From Pseudoalteromonas lipolytica (GTDB taxonomy: Bacteria; Pseudomonadota; Gammaproteobacteria; Enterobacterales; Alteromonadaceae), in the NCBI RefSeq assembly GCF_900116435.1, contig NZ_FPAZ01000013.1, positions 49,103-113,102 of the forward strand: 64,000 nt of DNA, given 5' to 3'. Below are positions 44,776 to 53,644 of the stretch, piece by piece. Each line of letters opens with the position of its first letter. The first letter of the stretch is position 1. A program made the translations under genes and the position numbers. The notes under the pieces are model-generated. The model saw nothing but the letters and a program-made list of their open reading frames with translations. It had not been told where the DNA came from and ran no database searches.

Positions 44776-45170
44776 AACGTGCCTTTTTCTGCTGTCAAGA
44801 AAATTAATTACTAATATTGCAGGATATACCTAAAATAGAGCAAATACCAGAGTTTTGTAGATTTAAACTGGCGCTATTTTACGCTAGAATTAGTAGGCGC
44901 GTTAAACTTTTTTGATTAAATTTGCAGCAGATGCCAAGAGTTAAACTAATTATGCATTAGTTAACTAAAGTACCTTCATTAAAATGCAATAACGCGGTAT
45001 AAAGAACAATCACGCGCGCTGCCTTCGGGGCTTTTACTTAACACGGTTAAGTTAGCTTTATTTTTGTGCAGTATTTCTGGCGCTAACTAGCTAAATTTTA
45101 ATGTTTTAGTTCTATTTTAACCCTAATAGGCCACCACGCCCGGTAAGCTGAATTTTTGGAGTAATACACA
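44776..45170. other. Intergenic region between M23 gene and tyrS, with palindrome
   Basis: A 395-base gap without a gene. An inverted repeat at 44940-44965 (GTTAAACTAAT-TATGC-ATTAGTTAAC, one bulged A) could be an operator. No TyrR box or T-box leader was recognised. Confidence 0.45.
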
Positions 45171-46370
45171 GTGGATTTACAAACCGCTCTAGCTGAGATA
45201 AAACGCGGTGCAGAAGAGATATTAATTGAAGACGAATTAGTTGAAAAATTAAAGTCTGGTAAGAAGTTAAAGATCAAAGCGGGTTTCGATCCAACTGCGC
45301 CTGATCTACATTTAGGTCACACAGTACTTATCAATAAAATGAAAACCTTCCAAGACCTAGGTCATGAAGTGATTTTCTTGATTGGTGATTTCACAGGTAT
45401 GATTGGTGATCCAACGGGTAAAAACGTGACACGTAAACCGTTAACCCGTGATGACGTGCTTGCAAATGCCGAAACATATAAAGAGCAAGTATTTAAGATT
45501 CTTGATCCTGCTAAAACAACGGTTGCATTTAACTCTACGTGGATGGAGACATTAGGTGCTGCGGGCATGATCAAACTGGCTGCGCGTCAAACAGTAGCAC
45601 GTATGCTAGAACGTGATGACTTTAAAAAGCGTTATGCCGGTGGCCAATCTATTGCAATCCACGAATTTTTATATCCACTTGTTCAAGGTTGGGACTCAGT
45701 TGCATTAGAAGCAGACGTTGAACTAGGTGGTACTGATCAACGTTTTAATTTACTAATGGGTCGTGAGTTACAAAAAGACGAAGGTCAAAAGCCACAAACA
45801 GTGCTAATGATGCCGCTGCTTGAAGGGACTGACGGCGTACAAAAAATGTCTAAATCATTAGGCAACTACATTGGTATTACTGATGAACCAAACGATATGT
45901 TTGGTAAAGTGATGTCAATTAGTGATGAGCTAATGTGGCGTTACTATGACTTACTAAGTGCGTTATCTATTGAAGAAATTGCTGCGCTTAAGCAACGCGT
46001 TGCAGAGGGTGTTAATCCGCGTGATATTAAGATTGAACTGGCTAAAGAATTAATTGCGCGTTTTCACAGCGCAGATGCAGCCGAAGGTGCACACCAAGAT
46101 TTCATCAAACGATTCCAAAAAAATGCTTTACCAGATGAAATCCCTGAAGTGACTGTAACCATCGCTGAAGAGTCGGTCTTTATCACTAATTTGCTAAAAG
46201 AAGCAAACTTAGTAGCGAGTACGTCTGAAGCAATGCGAATGATCAAGCAAGGCGCAGTTAAAATTAATGGTGAAGAAAAAGTAACAGATACTAAGCTTGA
46301 AGTTGCAAAAGGCACCACTGAGATTTACCAAGTAGGTAAACGTAAGTTTGCAAAGATCACGGTTGCTTAA
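45171..46370 (+). CDS. tyrS: Tyrosine-tRNA ligase
   Basis: Class I synthetase; GTG start, 399 residues. The HIGH motif is [10 protein letters not shown] (about 44-53), the KMSKS motif is [10 protein letters not shown] (about 225-234), and an S4 RNA-binding domain closes the protein ([20 protein letters not shown] and KINGEEKV). The shorter insert between motifs and the [10 protein letters not shown] form suit the TyrZ-type bacterial group. It ends at a clear terminator. Confidence 0.97.
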   Translation: MDLQTALAEIKRGAEEILIEDELVEKLKSGKKLKIKAGFDPTAPDLHLGHTVLINKMKTFQDLGHEVIFLIGDFTGMIGDPTGKNVTRKPLTRDDVLANAETYKEQVFKILDPAKTTVAFNSTWMETLGAAGMIKLAARQTVARMLERDDFKKRYAGGQSIAIHEFLYPLVQGWDSVALEADVELGGTDQRFNLLMGRELQKDEGQKPQTVLMMPLLEGTDGVQKMSKSLGNYIGITDEPNDMFGKVMSISDELMWRYYDLLSALSIEEIAALKQRVAEGVNPRDIKIELAKELIARFHSADAAEGAHQDFIKRFQKNALPDEIPEVTVTIAEESVFITNLLKEANLVASTSEAMRMIKQGAVKINGEEKVTDTKLEVAKGTTEIYQVGKRKFAKITVA

Positions 46371-46391
46371 TACTTCCATACTAAGCAAAAC

Positions 46392-46418
46392 AAAAAACCA
46401 GCTTCGGCTGGTTTTTTT
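46392..46418. terminator. Terminator of tyrS
   Basis: AAAAAACCAGC-TTCG-GCTGGTTTTTTT, a textbook tetraloop terminator that can also serve the converging gene. Confidence 0.93.
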
Positions 46419-46425
46419 GTCGCAA

Positions 46426-47379
46426 TTAGTTAACGAGCAATAGTGTGGCTATTTCGATTGCAACGATTGATAGCAGCCAGAATGCTTTTGCTTGATTTAA
46501 ACGGTTTATAAGCACAGGAATATCATCGGCAGTGGGTAATCGTTCGGTGCCTACACGCATTTTATTGTAACGTTCGCCTTGATAAAGTGCGGGGCCGCCA
46601 AGTTGTACGTGTAAGGCTGCTGAGGTCACACTTAATAACCAGCCAGTATTCGTTTGATAAAAATGTCTACCGTAGTATTTAATATAATGAATACTGTGTT
46701 TACTGGCATTGGTTGCCGCAATCGTGATGGCAACTAATCGAGTAGGTAGCCACTCAAGGACAAATAACAGCTTTGCGATAGGTTTTAAAAATGGACTATT
46801 TGGCTGTTGCTTTTTACGCCATGATTGGTGAATAAGCGTTAATAAACGATAAACGATTGCGCTAATAGGGCCGCCGATTAAATAAAAGAATATAACGGCA
46901 AAATAATGCCTCGCACTTTGCAGCACCAATGACTCCATGGTGGCTTTACAGATACCTGGCGATGAAAGTCGTGACACATCACGTGCAACCAAACTCGATA
47001 GTAGCTCTTTTGCGATAGCTTTTTGATTTTGTTTTATGAGTCTAGCAATACGCAGCGACTTCTTTTCTTGTAAGCGGCTACTTAGCAGTAAATATAAGAT
47101 TAAGCCATTCAGTAACTCGGGGTAGAAAGCAAACTCTAAGAACAATACAACGAGAATGACTATCACTAGAACGGTCAAAGTAAAGGCAAGGGTAGAGGCA
47201 AGATATTGATAACTCGTGGGGTTTGAACGGTTATATAAACGCTCTCCCAAGGCTGCGAATATAATGCTTAAAAAAGTGTTGGGGTGATACCAGCTAACTA
47301 AGGGGAAAAAGCGCTCAGCAAGGAGCGCTATAAAAAATACAATAATGTCCAAATGGGTTTGAACAAAATGTGTAATCAC
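46426..47379 (-). CDS. CobD/CbiB-family membrane protein
   Basis: Inner-membrane protein of 317 residues with about five hydrophobic segments. Family blocks match adenosylcobinamide-phosphate synthase: SLVARDVSRLSSPGICKATM (about 148-167, the 'GRD...AtvES' region), FFYLIGGPISAIVYRLLTL and NTGWLLSVTSAALHVQLGGP with LYQG. The reaction would attach aminopropanol phosphate to cobyrate. No other cobalamin gene is nearby, and several family residues are altered (NTGW for NAGW/P), so it may be salvage-type or have a different amide-forming role. It follows mtnN by one base. Confidence 0.75.
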   Translation of the reverse strand: MITHFVQTHLDIIVFFIALLAERFFPLVSWYHPNTFLSIIFAALGERLYNRSNPTSYQYLASTLAFTLTVLVIVILVVLFLEFAFYPELLNGLILYLLLSSRLQEKKSLRIARLIKQNQKAIAKELLSSLVARDVSRLSSPGICKATMESLVLQSARHYFAVIFFYLIGGPISAIVYRLLTLIHQSWRKKQQPNSPFLKPIAKLLFVLEWLPTRLVAITIAATNASKHSIHYIKYYGRHFYQTNTGWLLSVTSAALHVQLGGPALYQGERYNKMRVGTERLPTADDIPVLINRLNQAKAFWLLSIVAIEIATLLLVN

Positions 47380-47380
47380 C

Positions 47381-48088
47381 TTATAAACTCACCGAGGTCA
47401 GTTTTTCTAATAGGGCCACAACCATTTTTGATGAATTAATTGATGCTGTTTCAATGTACTCTTCAAATGACTGCGGTGATTCTTTACCCGCTATATCTGA
47501 CATAGAACGAATAACCACAAACGGCGTTTCAAGTACGTGGCAAGCTTGAGCAATTGCAGCACCTTCCATTTCTACGGCAAGCATTGTTGGAAATTCAGCA
47601 CGTGTTTTTTCTATACGTACCGGGTCACACATAAACGAGTCGCCAGTACAAATTAGACCAATCATGGTCTTAACATCACTGATTTGGCTAATGCTTTGTT
47701 CTGCAGCTTCAATCAGTTTTGGGTGAGCTGCAAAACCAGCAGGCATTTGTGGTACTTGACCGATTTCGTAACCAAACGCAGTAACATCAACATCGTGGTG
47801 ACGCACTTCAGATGAAATAACCACATCACCCACATTTAATGACGGTTCAAAGCCACCCGCAGAACCGGTGTTGATCACACAATCAGGTGTAAAGTTATCA
47901 ATCAGTAACGTGGTCGCTACTGCAGACGCCACTTTACCGATGCCAGACTGAACAAGTGTTACTTTATTACCTGCTAATTCGCCTGTGTAGAATGTAAACC
48001 CTGCTTTTGTCATCGTGCTTGGGTTTGCCATTGCTTCGCGTAAAATTTTTACTTCTGGCTCCATCGCGCCAATAATACCAACGTGCAT
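47381..48088 (-). CDS. mtnN: 5'-methylthioadenosine/S-adenosylhomocysteine nucleosidase
   Basis: Hydrolyses MTA and SAH to adenine and the thiosugar, clearing by-products of SAM chemistry. The ATG at 48088 ([13 protein letters not shown]) has AAGGA upstream; the longer frame to 48148 reads through a palindrome. About 235 residues. The catalytic E is in GAMEPEV, the ribose-binding ME is in [10 protein letters not shown] and the catalytic D in MSDIAGK. It precedes the CbiB-like gene by two bases, a pairing seen in marine gammaproteobacteria. Confidence 0.95.
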   Translation of the reverse strand: MHVGIIGAMEPEVKILREAMANPSTMTKAGFTFYTGELAGNKVTLVQSGIGKVASAVATTLLIDNFTPDCVINTGSAGGFEPSLNVGDVVISSEVRHHDVDVTAFGYEIGQVPQMPAGFAAHPKLIEAAEQSISQISDVKTMIGLICTGDSFMCDPVRIEKTRAEFPTMLAVEMEGAAIAQACHVLETPFVVIRSMSDIAGKESPQSFEEYIETASINSSKMVVALLEKLTSVSL

Positions 48089-48146
48089 AATATTTGATTC
48101 CTTAGATTGAATAGGATGATTATACCTAAAAATGTATAAAACAAAC

Positions 48147-48174
48147 AAAAAAGCAGACCCGAAAGTCTGCTTTT
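48147..48174 (-). terminator. Terminator of the DUF2726 gene
   Basis: AAAAGCAGAC-CCGAAA-GTCTGCTTTT between the DUF2726 gene and mtnN on the minus strand. Confidence 0.85.
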
Positions 48175-48191
48175 GCCACTATTATGACAAC

Positions 48192-48791
48192 TTATATTTC
48201 AGCAAGTGCGGTAGAGCTCGTATGAGCTTTTGCTTGAGATGGCGACAATACTGCAGGCTTTGTAACACGGTTGCGTGTTGGTCTTATCGGCGCTGCTGCA
48301 GGTTTCCCTAGCTTAAACATAATCGCATCACGGACTTCCCTTGGTTGATAACCCGATTTCACCTTCATACGAATATGAGGAATACCAGCCGCTTCTAATG
48401 CGCCACTAACAAACCAATCTCGCTGTGCTTTATGACCGTCTTTGTTGGTATTGTTTACTAAATCAACCGCTGCAACGATTGTTAGCTTTTCTTTATCGAT
48501 AAGCACATAATCCAATTGCTTACCTTTTGCCTTCGTCATGGCTGCTCGCTTTGCTTTAACAGACAAGCCTTGCTTGCAGTCAATTAAATCGATTAGTTTT
48601 ACGCGGCTTACAATTTTGTATTGATCGCCAACGGCACGTTCAAGAAGGTTTAAAAAAGCACTTTCAACTTGAGTAAAAACACTTTGTTTACGAGTGAAAG
48701 GGTACGGGTTTCCGCCATCATCGCTGAACTTTGACGCAACAACAGAAGCCACTACGACTAAAACTAAAATTGATAATAAAGCGAATTCCAT
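48192..48791 (-). CDS. DUF2726 domain membrane-anchored protein
   Basis: About 199 residues. ATG at 48791 is chosen with GTGGAG eight bases upstream. An N-terminal transmembrane segment (FALLSILVLVVVASVVAS) precedes a DUF2726 domain at about 33-165: FTQVESAFLNLLERAVGDQY, DYVLIDKEKLTIVAAVDLVN and a C-terminal EAAGIPHIRMKVKSGYQPRE. The fold resembles restriction-endonuclease-like nucleases, and DUF2726 is sometimes seen with topoisomerase domains, but function is unknown. A disordered, Pro/Ala-rich tail follows. Confidence 0.78.
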   Translation of the reverse strand: MEFALLSILVLVVVASVVASKFSDDGGNPYPFTRKQSVFTQVESAFLNLLERAVGDQYKIVSRVKLIDLIDCKQGLSVKAKRAAMTKAKGKQLDYVLIDKEKLTIVAAVDLVNNTNKDGHKAQRDWFVSGALEAAGIPHIRMKVKSGYQPREVRDAIMFKLGKPAAAPIRPTRNRVTKPAVLSPSQAKAHTSSTALAEI

Positions 48792-48871
48792 AAGGTAACT
48801 CCACAACAACAAATTGACACTGAAATATAAAAGCAATATGTGTGCCTAAGTGTCGGGAGTTACCAAATTAT

Positions 48872-49804
48872 TTAAGCAGTATAACCGCCAGCAACTCCTT
48901 TTACGGCAATTGCAACAGCATCGTGCGCATGAAGTGATTCGTAGTGGTTGATTTGCAACCAGTAATCGGCATACTCTTGCTCTTCTAACAGCCCTTTGAT
49001 TTTACGAGCCGCGTCTTCACAGAACATCAGGTTTTGGCCATTTAAACGTGCAAATTCTTGCTCGTCTTCACGTTTAACTGCCGCTTGCACAGGGGTTTTT
49101 AATTCACCTTCTAATGCATCTATTAAGCCAACCACATCAAAGCTGGTGAGAGCGTTATCAAGCTTCACTTTCACATTTGCAATTGATCGCTGAGAGTGGG
49201 GTGTGGCGACAATCCCTTCTGTTGTGCCCAGCCAGTTTAAAACCGTTTGTTTATCAATTTGTTGCTCTGCAAATTTTTCATCAAATGCATGTTGAATTAA
49301 TTGCCTTGCGAGTGCAGCTGAGCATGGGCAAGTCGATGAGTAAGTGACATCAACCATTAGCTCAAAGCTTAATACACCTTGATTAATTTTGGCTATTAGG
49401 TGGATTGGGTAGTTTTTCCAACCCACTTTGCCACTCAACAAAGACTCACGACGCAATGGAAGCTCAAACTTAAATTCAATTTGTGCTTGGTCACTTAAAT
49501 CATCATGGCTACTAATAAAGGTATCAAGTGCCTGAGCAAGTGTTTGTGGGTTCACTTGCTGTTCAGTTGATAAGGTATCGAGTGCTAAAAATAAGCGCGA
49601 CATGTGAATGCCTTTCGCATCTTCTTTATGTAAATTTACAAATGCGCGTGCTTTAGCAACTACATTTACAGGGGCAATATTGCGAGATTCAAAAATGAAA
49701 GGAAGTTCAATTTCGCCCATGCCAACCCAGTCTAATTTTCCTGTTCGTAAGGCGGGAGCCGTATCAGCAATATCTGGCATCGTGGTCTGCATGGTAATAC
49801 TCAT
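48872..49804 (-). CDS. folE2: GTP cyclohydrolase I type B (FolE2)
   Basis: Converts GTP to dihydroneopterin triphosphate for folate, replacing or backing up FolE. About 310 residues, ATG at 49804 preferred over TTG at 49813. The family marker VTYSSTCPCSAALARQL holds the metal cysteine, with a conserved E/H set around (LMFCEDAARKIKGLL, NHYESLHAHDAVA). FolE2 works with metals other than zinc and is often Zur-controlled; I could not see a convincing Zur box in the 162-base upstream gap. Confidence 0.93.
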   Translation of the reverse strand: MSITMQTTMPDIADTAPALRTGKLDWVGMGEIELPFIFESRNIAPVNVVAKARAFVNLHKEDAKGIHMSRLFLALDTLSTEQQVNPQTLAQALDTFISSHDDLSDQAQIEFKFELPLRRESLLSGKVGWKNYPIHLIAKINQGVLSFELMVDVTYSSTCPCSAALARQLIQHAFDEKFAEQQIDKQTVLNWLGTTEGIVATPHSQRSIANVKVKLDNALTSFDVVGLIDALEGELKTPVQAAVKREDEQEFARLNGQNLMFCEDAARKIKGLLEEQEYADYWLQINHYESLHAHDAVAIAVKGVAGGYTA

Positions 49805-49966
49805 TCTTTGCAATTATTAAAGCGCGGTATTTTACATGAAAAAATATAAAAAACGCGGCGTTGATGAAAAAATTCTGTGTTTATCGCACAATATGAATAT
49901 TTCATAAGGAATAGTGATAAAATTAGCTATGCTGTTTTTTTTAGATTATGTGCCTAAGCTTTATCT

Positions 49967-52294
49967 ATGATTGATTCTTCTTTGAGTCCGTGGGCTCGCA
50001 CACTCTCAAGCTTTATATCAAAATACGGTGAATTCAAAACCGCCGCAGCTTGCTATGCCCTGTTATTGGTTATGTCTTTAATATTGTCGTGTATGTTTTA
50101 CTACGTGGCAGTTGGAACCGTAACCTTAGTTGATGTATTGGCTGTAATGTTTTTTACGGCTGTCGTATCGCCAATTTTAATTTCTGTATTGTTAAATTCT
50201 ATTCGTCAGTTAGAAGCGTCATACAGTTACTTAGACAGTGCAACCAAACAAGAAAAGCTCTTAAACCAAACGTTAAAAGACAATATTAGTCGCCTTAATG
50301 AAGAAATTGACGAACGTAAAATGGCGTTTCATGCCAAACACCGAGCAATTGAAGAGTTAAGACGAGAAATTGCCGAGCGTAAGAAAACACAACAAGAGTT
50401 AGCACAACAGGGCATGTTACTTCGCTCTATTGTCGACTCCTCACCCGATTTATTCTACTACCGTGATAACAATGGTGTGTTCGCTGGGTGTAATAAAATG
50501 TTTGAAGAGGTGATTGGTAAAAGTAGCGAAGACCTGATTGGCAAAAGTGTCGAAGAAATTTACCCAAGCGATTATCTACCTGAAGTATTACGCACCGACA
50601 AAAAAGTGTCGCAGACTCATCAAGCACTCACTTTAGACGTTGAATACCCTGTAGGAGGGGAGAAACGTTGGTTTGAAATGCGTAAATTGCCGTTTATTAA
50701 TGAAAAAGGTGAATACATAGGCTTACTTGCGTTCGGTCGTGATATCACCAGCCGTAAAGAAGCTGCTCAAGCGCTAGAGGCAGCCTACAAAGATAAAGGG
50801 AAATTCATTGCTACTCTGAGCCATGAATTAAGAACCCCACTTAATGGCATTGTTGGTTTAACCCGCATGCTACTCGATACTGAGCTCGATAAGCAGCAAC
50901 GAAGCTGGTGTAATACGGTGTTCTCAAGTGCTGAAACGCTGGGTAATATCTTTAATGATATTATAGATTTAGATAAAATTGATCGTGAGCAACTTGATAT
51001 TGTAGCCGATTCAGTGAATGTTGCAGACTTCATCAATGATGTTGTGAACTTTGCGGGTTTAATTGCTGAACAAAAAGGCCTCGACTTTAATATCAAGCGT
51101 AAAGGCACGCTTGATGTGTATGCGTCTTTAGATCCGACCCGCCTTCGCCAAGTTGTTTGGAACCTTATTAATAATGCGGTGAAATTTACCCAGCAAGGTC
51201 ATGTAGAACTCGAATGCCGCCGTGAAAATCGCCCAGATGGGCCTTGGTTAGTGATGCGAGTGAGTGATACAGGACAAGGGATCCCTCAAGAGCAGCTACA
51301 CCGTATTTTTGACATGTATTATAAAGCGCCAGATATAAATGGCACCAACGCAATTGGCTCGGGAATTGGTTTAGCCGTAACCAAAGCATTGGTTAGTGCT
51401 ATGAAAGGTGAAATACATGTTAGCAGCACAGAGGGCGAGGGCAGTGTATTCGTGGTAGAAATCCCCCTTAAACTTTGTATTGCGCCAACCGAGCAAAGCT
51501 ATGCAGTTCGCAGCTTAAACATTTTGTTAGTTGAAGATGTGCCATTAAATGCTGAAATAGCAACTAACCTGTTAGAGCAGCGTGGTCACGAAGTTATTTG
51601 GGCTGAAACCGGTGAAGATGCGCTGTCGTTTGTTTACACCGAGGATGATTTAGACTTAGTGCTATTAGATATGCAATTACCCGACATTAATGGTGATGAA
51701 GTAGCAAGGCAAATTCGTGATGATGAGCATTTTGATAACTTACCGATAGTTGCCCTTACCGCCAACGTAAGAAGCGCCGAAGAGGAGCTCGCTGGTATAA
51801 GTATTCAAGGTGCATTAGCAAAACCAATTAACACCACGAAGCTTGATAAAATGCTGGGTGAGCTATTTGATATTAAACAGCAAAAAGTACCTGACTCTGC
51901 ACCTGTTAAAGCCGCTAAGCCGAAAGATCTTTCCGGTATCAAAGTAGAATTACTCGACATTGAAACCATTGAAGATTTTGTTGGCTCTATGGGGTTAGAG
52001 GTGTTTAAACGCAGCGCTGCGTTATTTGCTAAGCTTAACCCGCAGTATCAAACAGAATTAGCCGATGCTCTGGCTATAGACGACAGAGAAGAATATAAAT
52101 CGGTAGCCCATAAGCTAAAAGGTGCTGCAGGTTCTGTTGGTTTAAACGATGTGCAATTACATGCTAAAAAGATGGAACACGGTGCGCTTGATGAGAGTGC
52201 AGAAGAACTGCAAGAGTGGTTAAGTGTTTTAGCAGACAAAATAAATGAAGGGCATGAAGCCCTCCAATTATTTTTACAACAGTTAGAAGATTAG
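49967..52294 (+). CDS. arcB: Aerobic respiration control hybrid sensor kinase ArcB
   Basis: Redox-sensing kinase of the Arc system. Two transmembrane segments (about 23-47 and 51-73), a coiled coil (90-150), a PAS domain (about 150-270), HisKA with SHELRTPLNGIVGL (H286), a HATPase domain, a receiver with LVLLDMQLPD (D568) and an Hpt with SVAHKLKGAAGS (H715). E. coli ArcB uses H292, D576 and H717, so the phosphorelay spacing is preserved. Length is 775 residues. It converges on arcA six bases away; in E. coli the two genes are unlinked. Confidence 0.95.
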   Translation: MIDSSLSPWARTLSSFISKYGEFKTAAACYALLLVMSLILSCMFYYVAVGTVTLVDVLAVMFFTAVVSPILISVLLNSIRQLEASYSYLDSATKQEKLLNQTLKDNISRLNEEIDERKMAFHAKHRAIEELRREIAERKKTQQELAQQGMLLRSIVDSSPDLFYYRDNNGVFAGCNKMFEEVIGKSSEDLIGKSVEEIYPSDYLPEVLRTDKKVSQTHQALTLDVEYPVGGEKRWFEMRKLPFINEKGEYIGLLAFGRDITSRKEAAQALEAAYKDKGKFIATLSHELRTPLNGIVGLTRMLLDTELDKQQRSWCNTVFSSAETLGNIFNDIIDLDKIDREQLDIVADSVNVADFINDVVNFAGLIAEQKGLDFNIKRKGTLDVYASLDPTRLRQVVWNLINNAVKFTQQGHVELECRRENRPDGPWLVMRVSDTGQGIPQEQLHRIFDMYYKAPDINGTNAIGSGIGLAVTKALVSAMKGEIHVSSTEGEGSVFVVEIPLKLCIAPTEQSYAVRSLNILLVEDVPLNAEIATNLLEQRGHEVIWAETGEDALSFVYTEDDLDLVLLDMQLPDINGDEVARQIRDDEHFDNLPIVALTANVRSAEEELAGISIQGALAKPINTTKLDKMLGELFDIKQQKVPDSAPVKAAKPKDLSGIKVELLDIETIEDFVGSMGLEVFKRSAALFAKLNPQYQTELADALAIDDREEYKSVAHKLKGAAGSVGLNDVQLHAKKMEHGALDESAEELQEWLSVLADKINEGHEALQLFLQQLED

Positions 52295-52300
52295 TTCTAA

Positions 52301-53017
52301 TTAGTTGTCAATTTTACCAATGAAGCGGTAGCCTTCACCATGGATGGTGCTGATAAGCTCAGATGTGCTGTTATCGCTTTCAAAGTGTTTTCTAATACGA
52401 CGAATTGTTACATCAACTGTACGGTCGTTAGCACGTAGCTCGCGGCCAGTCATATGCTTAATAAGTTGCTCACGGCTAAAGATACGACCAGGAGAATCAA
52501 GCATTAAGCGTAACGCACGGTATTCACCTTTAGGCAGACGTTTAGCATCGCCACTTGGTGATGTTAAACAACGGCTGTTTTCATCAAGTTCCCAACCGTT
52601 AAATGTAATAACACCATTTGTTTCGATATTAGCTTCTTCGCCACCTAACGCTGTACGAGAGATTAGGTTGCGCGCACGAATCGTTAGTTCGCGAGGGTTG
52701 AACGGCTTAGTGATGTAATCATCTGCACCAATTTCAAGACCTAGAATACGGTCAACGTCGTTGTCACGACCTGTTAAGAAAATCAGGCCAACATTGCGTT
52801 TTTGACGTAATTCACGAGCTAAGATTAACCCGTTTTTACCTGGTAGGTTGATGTCCATAACTACAAGGTTCACATCATCATTATTTGTAAGCTTGTCATG
52901 CATATCATCGCCATCAATGGCTTCAATAACTTTGTAACCTTCAGCTTCAAATAAACTAACGAGGTTTAGTCGAGTTACGTCTTCATCCTCTACGATCAGA
53001 ATGACTGGCGTTTGCAT
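52301..53017 (-). CDS. arcA: Two-component response regulator ArcA
   Basis: OmpR-type regulator of 238 residues, target of ArcB. The receiver has the acidic pair [10 protein letters not shown], the phosphoacceptor D55 in [18 protein letters not shown] and the lysine in [10 protein letters not shown]. The winged-helix domain (about 137-235) has [20 protein letters not shown] and [13 protein letters not shown]. It would repress aerobic respiratory genes under low oxygen. The stop converges on arcB. Confidence 0.96.
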   Translation of the reverse strand: MQTPVILIVEDEDVTRLNLVSLFEAEGYKVIEAIDGDDMHDKLTNNDDVNLVVMDINLPGKNGLILARELRQKRNVGLIFLTGRDNDVDRILGLEIGADDYITKPFNPRELTIRARNLISRTALGGEEANIETNGVITFNGWELDENSRCLTSPSGDAKRLPKGEYRALRLMLDSPGRIFSREQLIKHMTGRELRANDRTVDVTIRRIRKHFESDNSTSELISTIHGEGYRFIGKIDN

Positions 53018-53122
53018 TGTATATTAACCTTTTCGGAAATTTTATTTACAAAAATTCGGTATTATCAAGCAAAACCGAATACTAGAGATTATAGGAGTAG
53101 ATCCAATTGTTAACAAGTAAAA

Positions 53123-53644
53123 TCAATTTGGATAAAACTTAGCCATAGCTAACAATCGAGATTGCACTTTAAAGTTCTGCTGCAATACGTGCTGCTTATT
53201 GATATACAGTCGGATTTTATTCCCTTCTTGAACCAGAGAGGCTATGCCGCCGTTTTCTAAAAAACTGATACTTTCACCTATTGTTAAAGTATCCAATGAA
53301 ATTGTATCGGTCCAAAGTGGAAGTATATCATTTTCTAATGTTTCATCAATGTATGTGATATCACAAAGTTGAGAAAGTTCAGAAATTTGCTGAGTTTTTT
53401 TAACTAATATCACATTAATTGGTTTGTTGTTAATTTGCAGTTCATCTCGGTCCTTCATAAATGCACCAGGACCACTATTTAAACTGTAAAAACAAAATGA
53501 CACAGGGCGTGCAGTGTCATCATGTGTGAACTCAACAAACTTCGCAATTTGAAATAAAAATGCCGATTTTACTTGGTCTGGTGACTTAGCCTGCGCGGGG
53601 TATGTTATAAGCACTAATACAAATAGATAAAAGAGCGCTCTCAT
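53123..53644 (-). CDS. YfiR-family periplasmic protein (DUF4154)
   Basis: Exported protein of 173 residues; signal peptide MRALFYLFVLVLITYPAQA. The YfiR core is visible: VKSAFLFQIAKFVEF near residue 25, ISELSQLCDITYIDE, TLTIGESISFLENGGIASLV and the late RLYINKQHVLQ...LLAMAKF. In Pseudomonas YfiR represses the diguanylate cyclase YfiN. Here the partner, overlapping by one base, is a histidine kinase, so YfiR may act as its periplasmic sensor or inhibitor. It is downstream of arcA on the same strand by 106 bases. Confidence 0.85.
   Translation of the reverse strand: MRALFYLFVLVLITYPAQAKSPDQVKSAFLFQIAKFVEFTHDDTARPVSFCFYSLNSGPGAFMKDRDELQINNKPINVILVKKTQQISELSQLCDITYIDETLENDILPLWTDTISLDTLTIGESISFLENGGIASLVQEGNKIRLYINKQHVLQQNFKVQSRLLAMAKFYPN

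Noticed and set aside
44776..45170. T-box leader of tyrS
   Set aside because: No T-box sequence or specifier hairpin seen, and T-boxes are rare in gammaproteobacteria.
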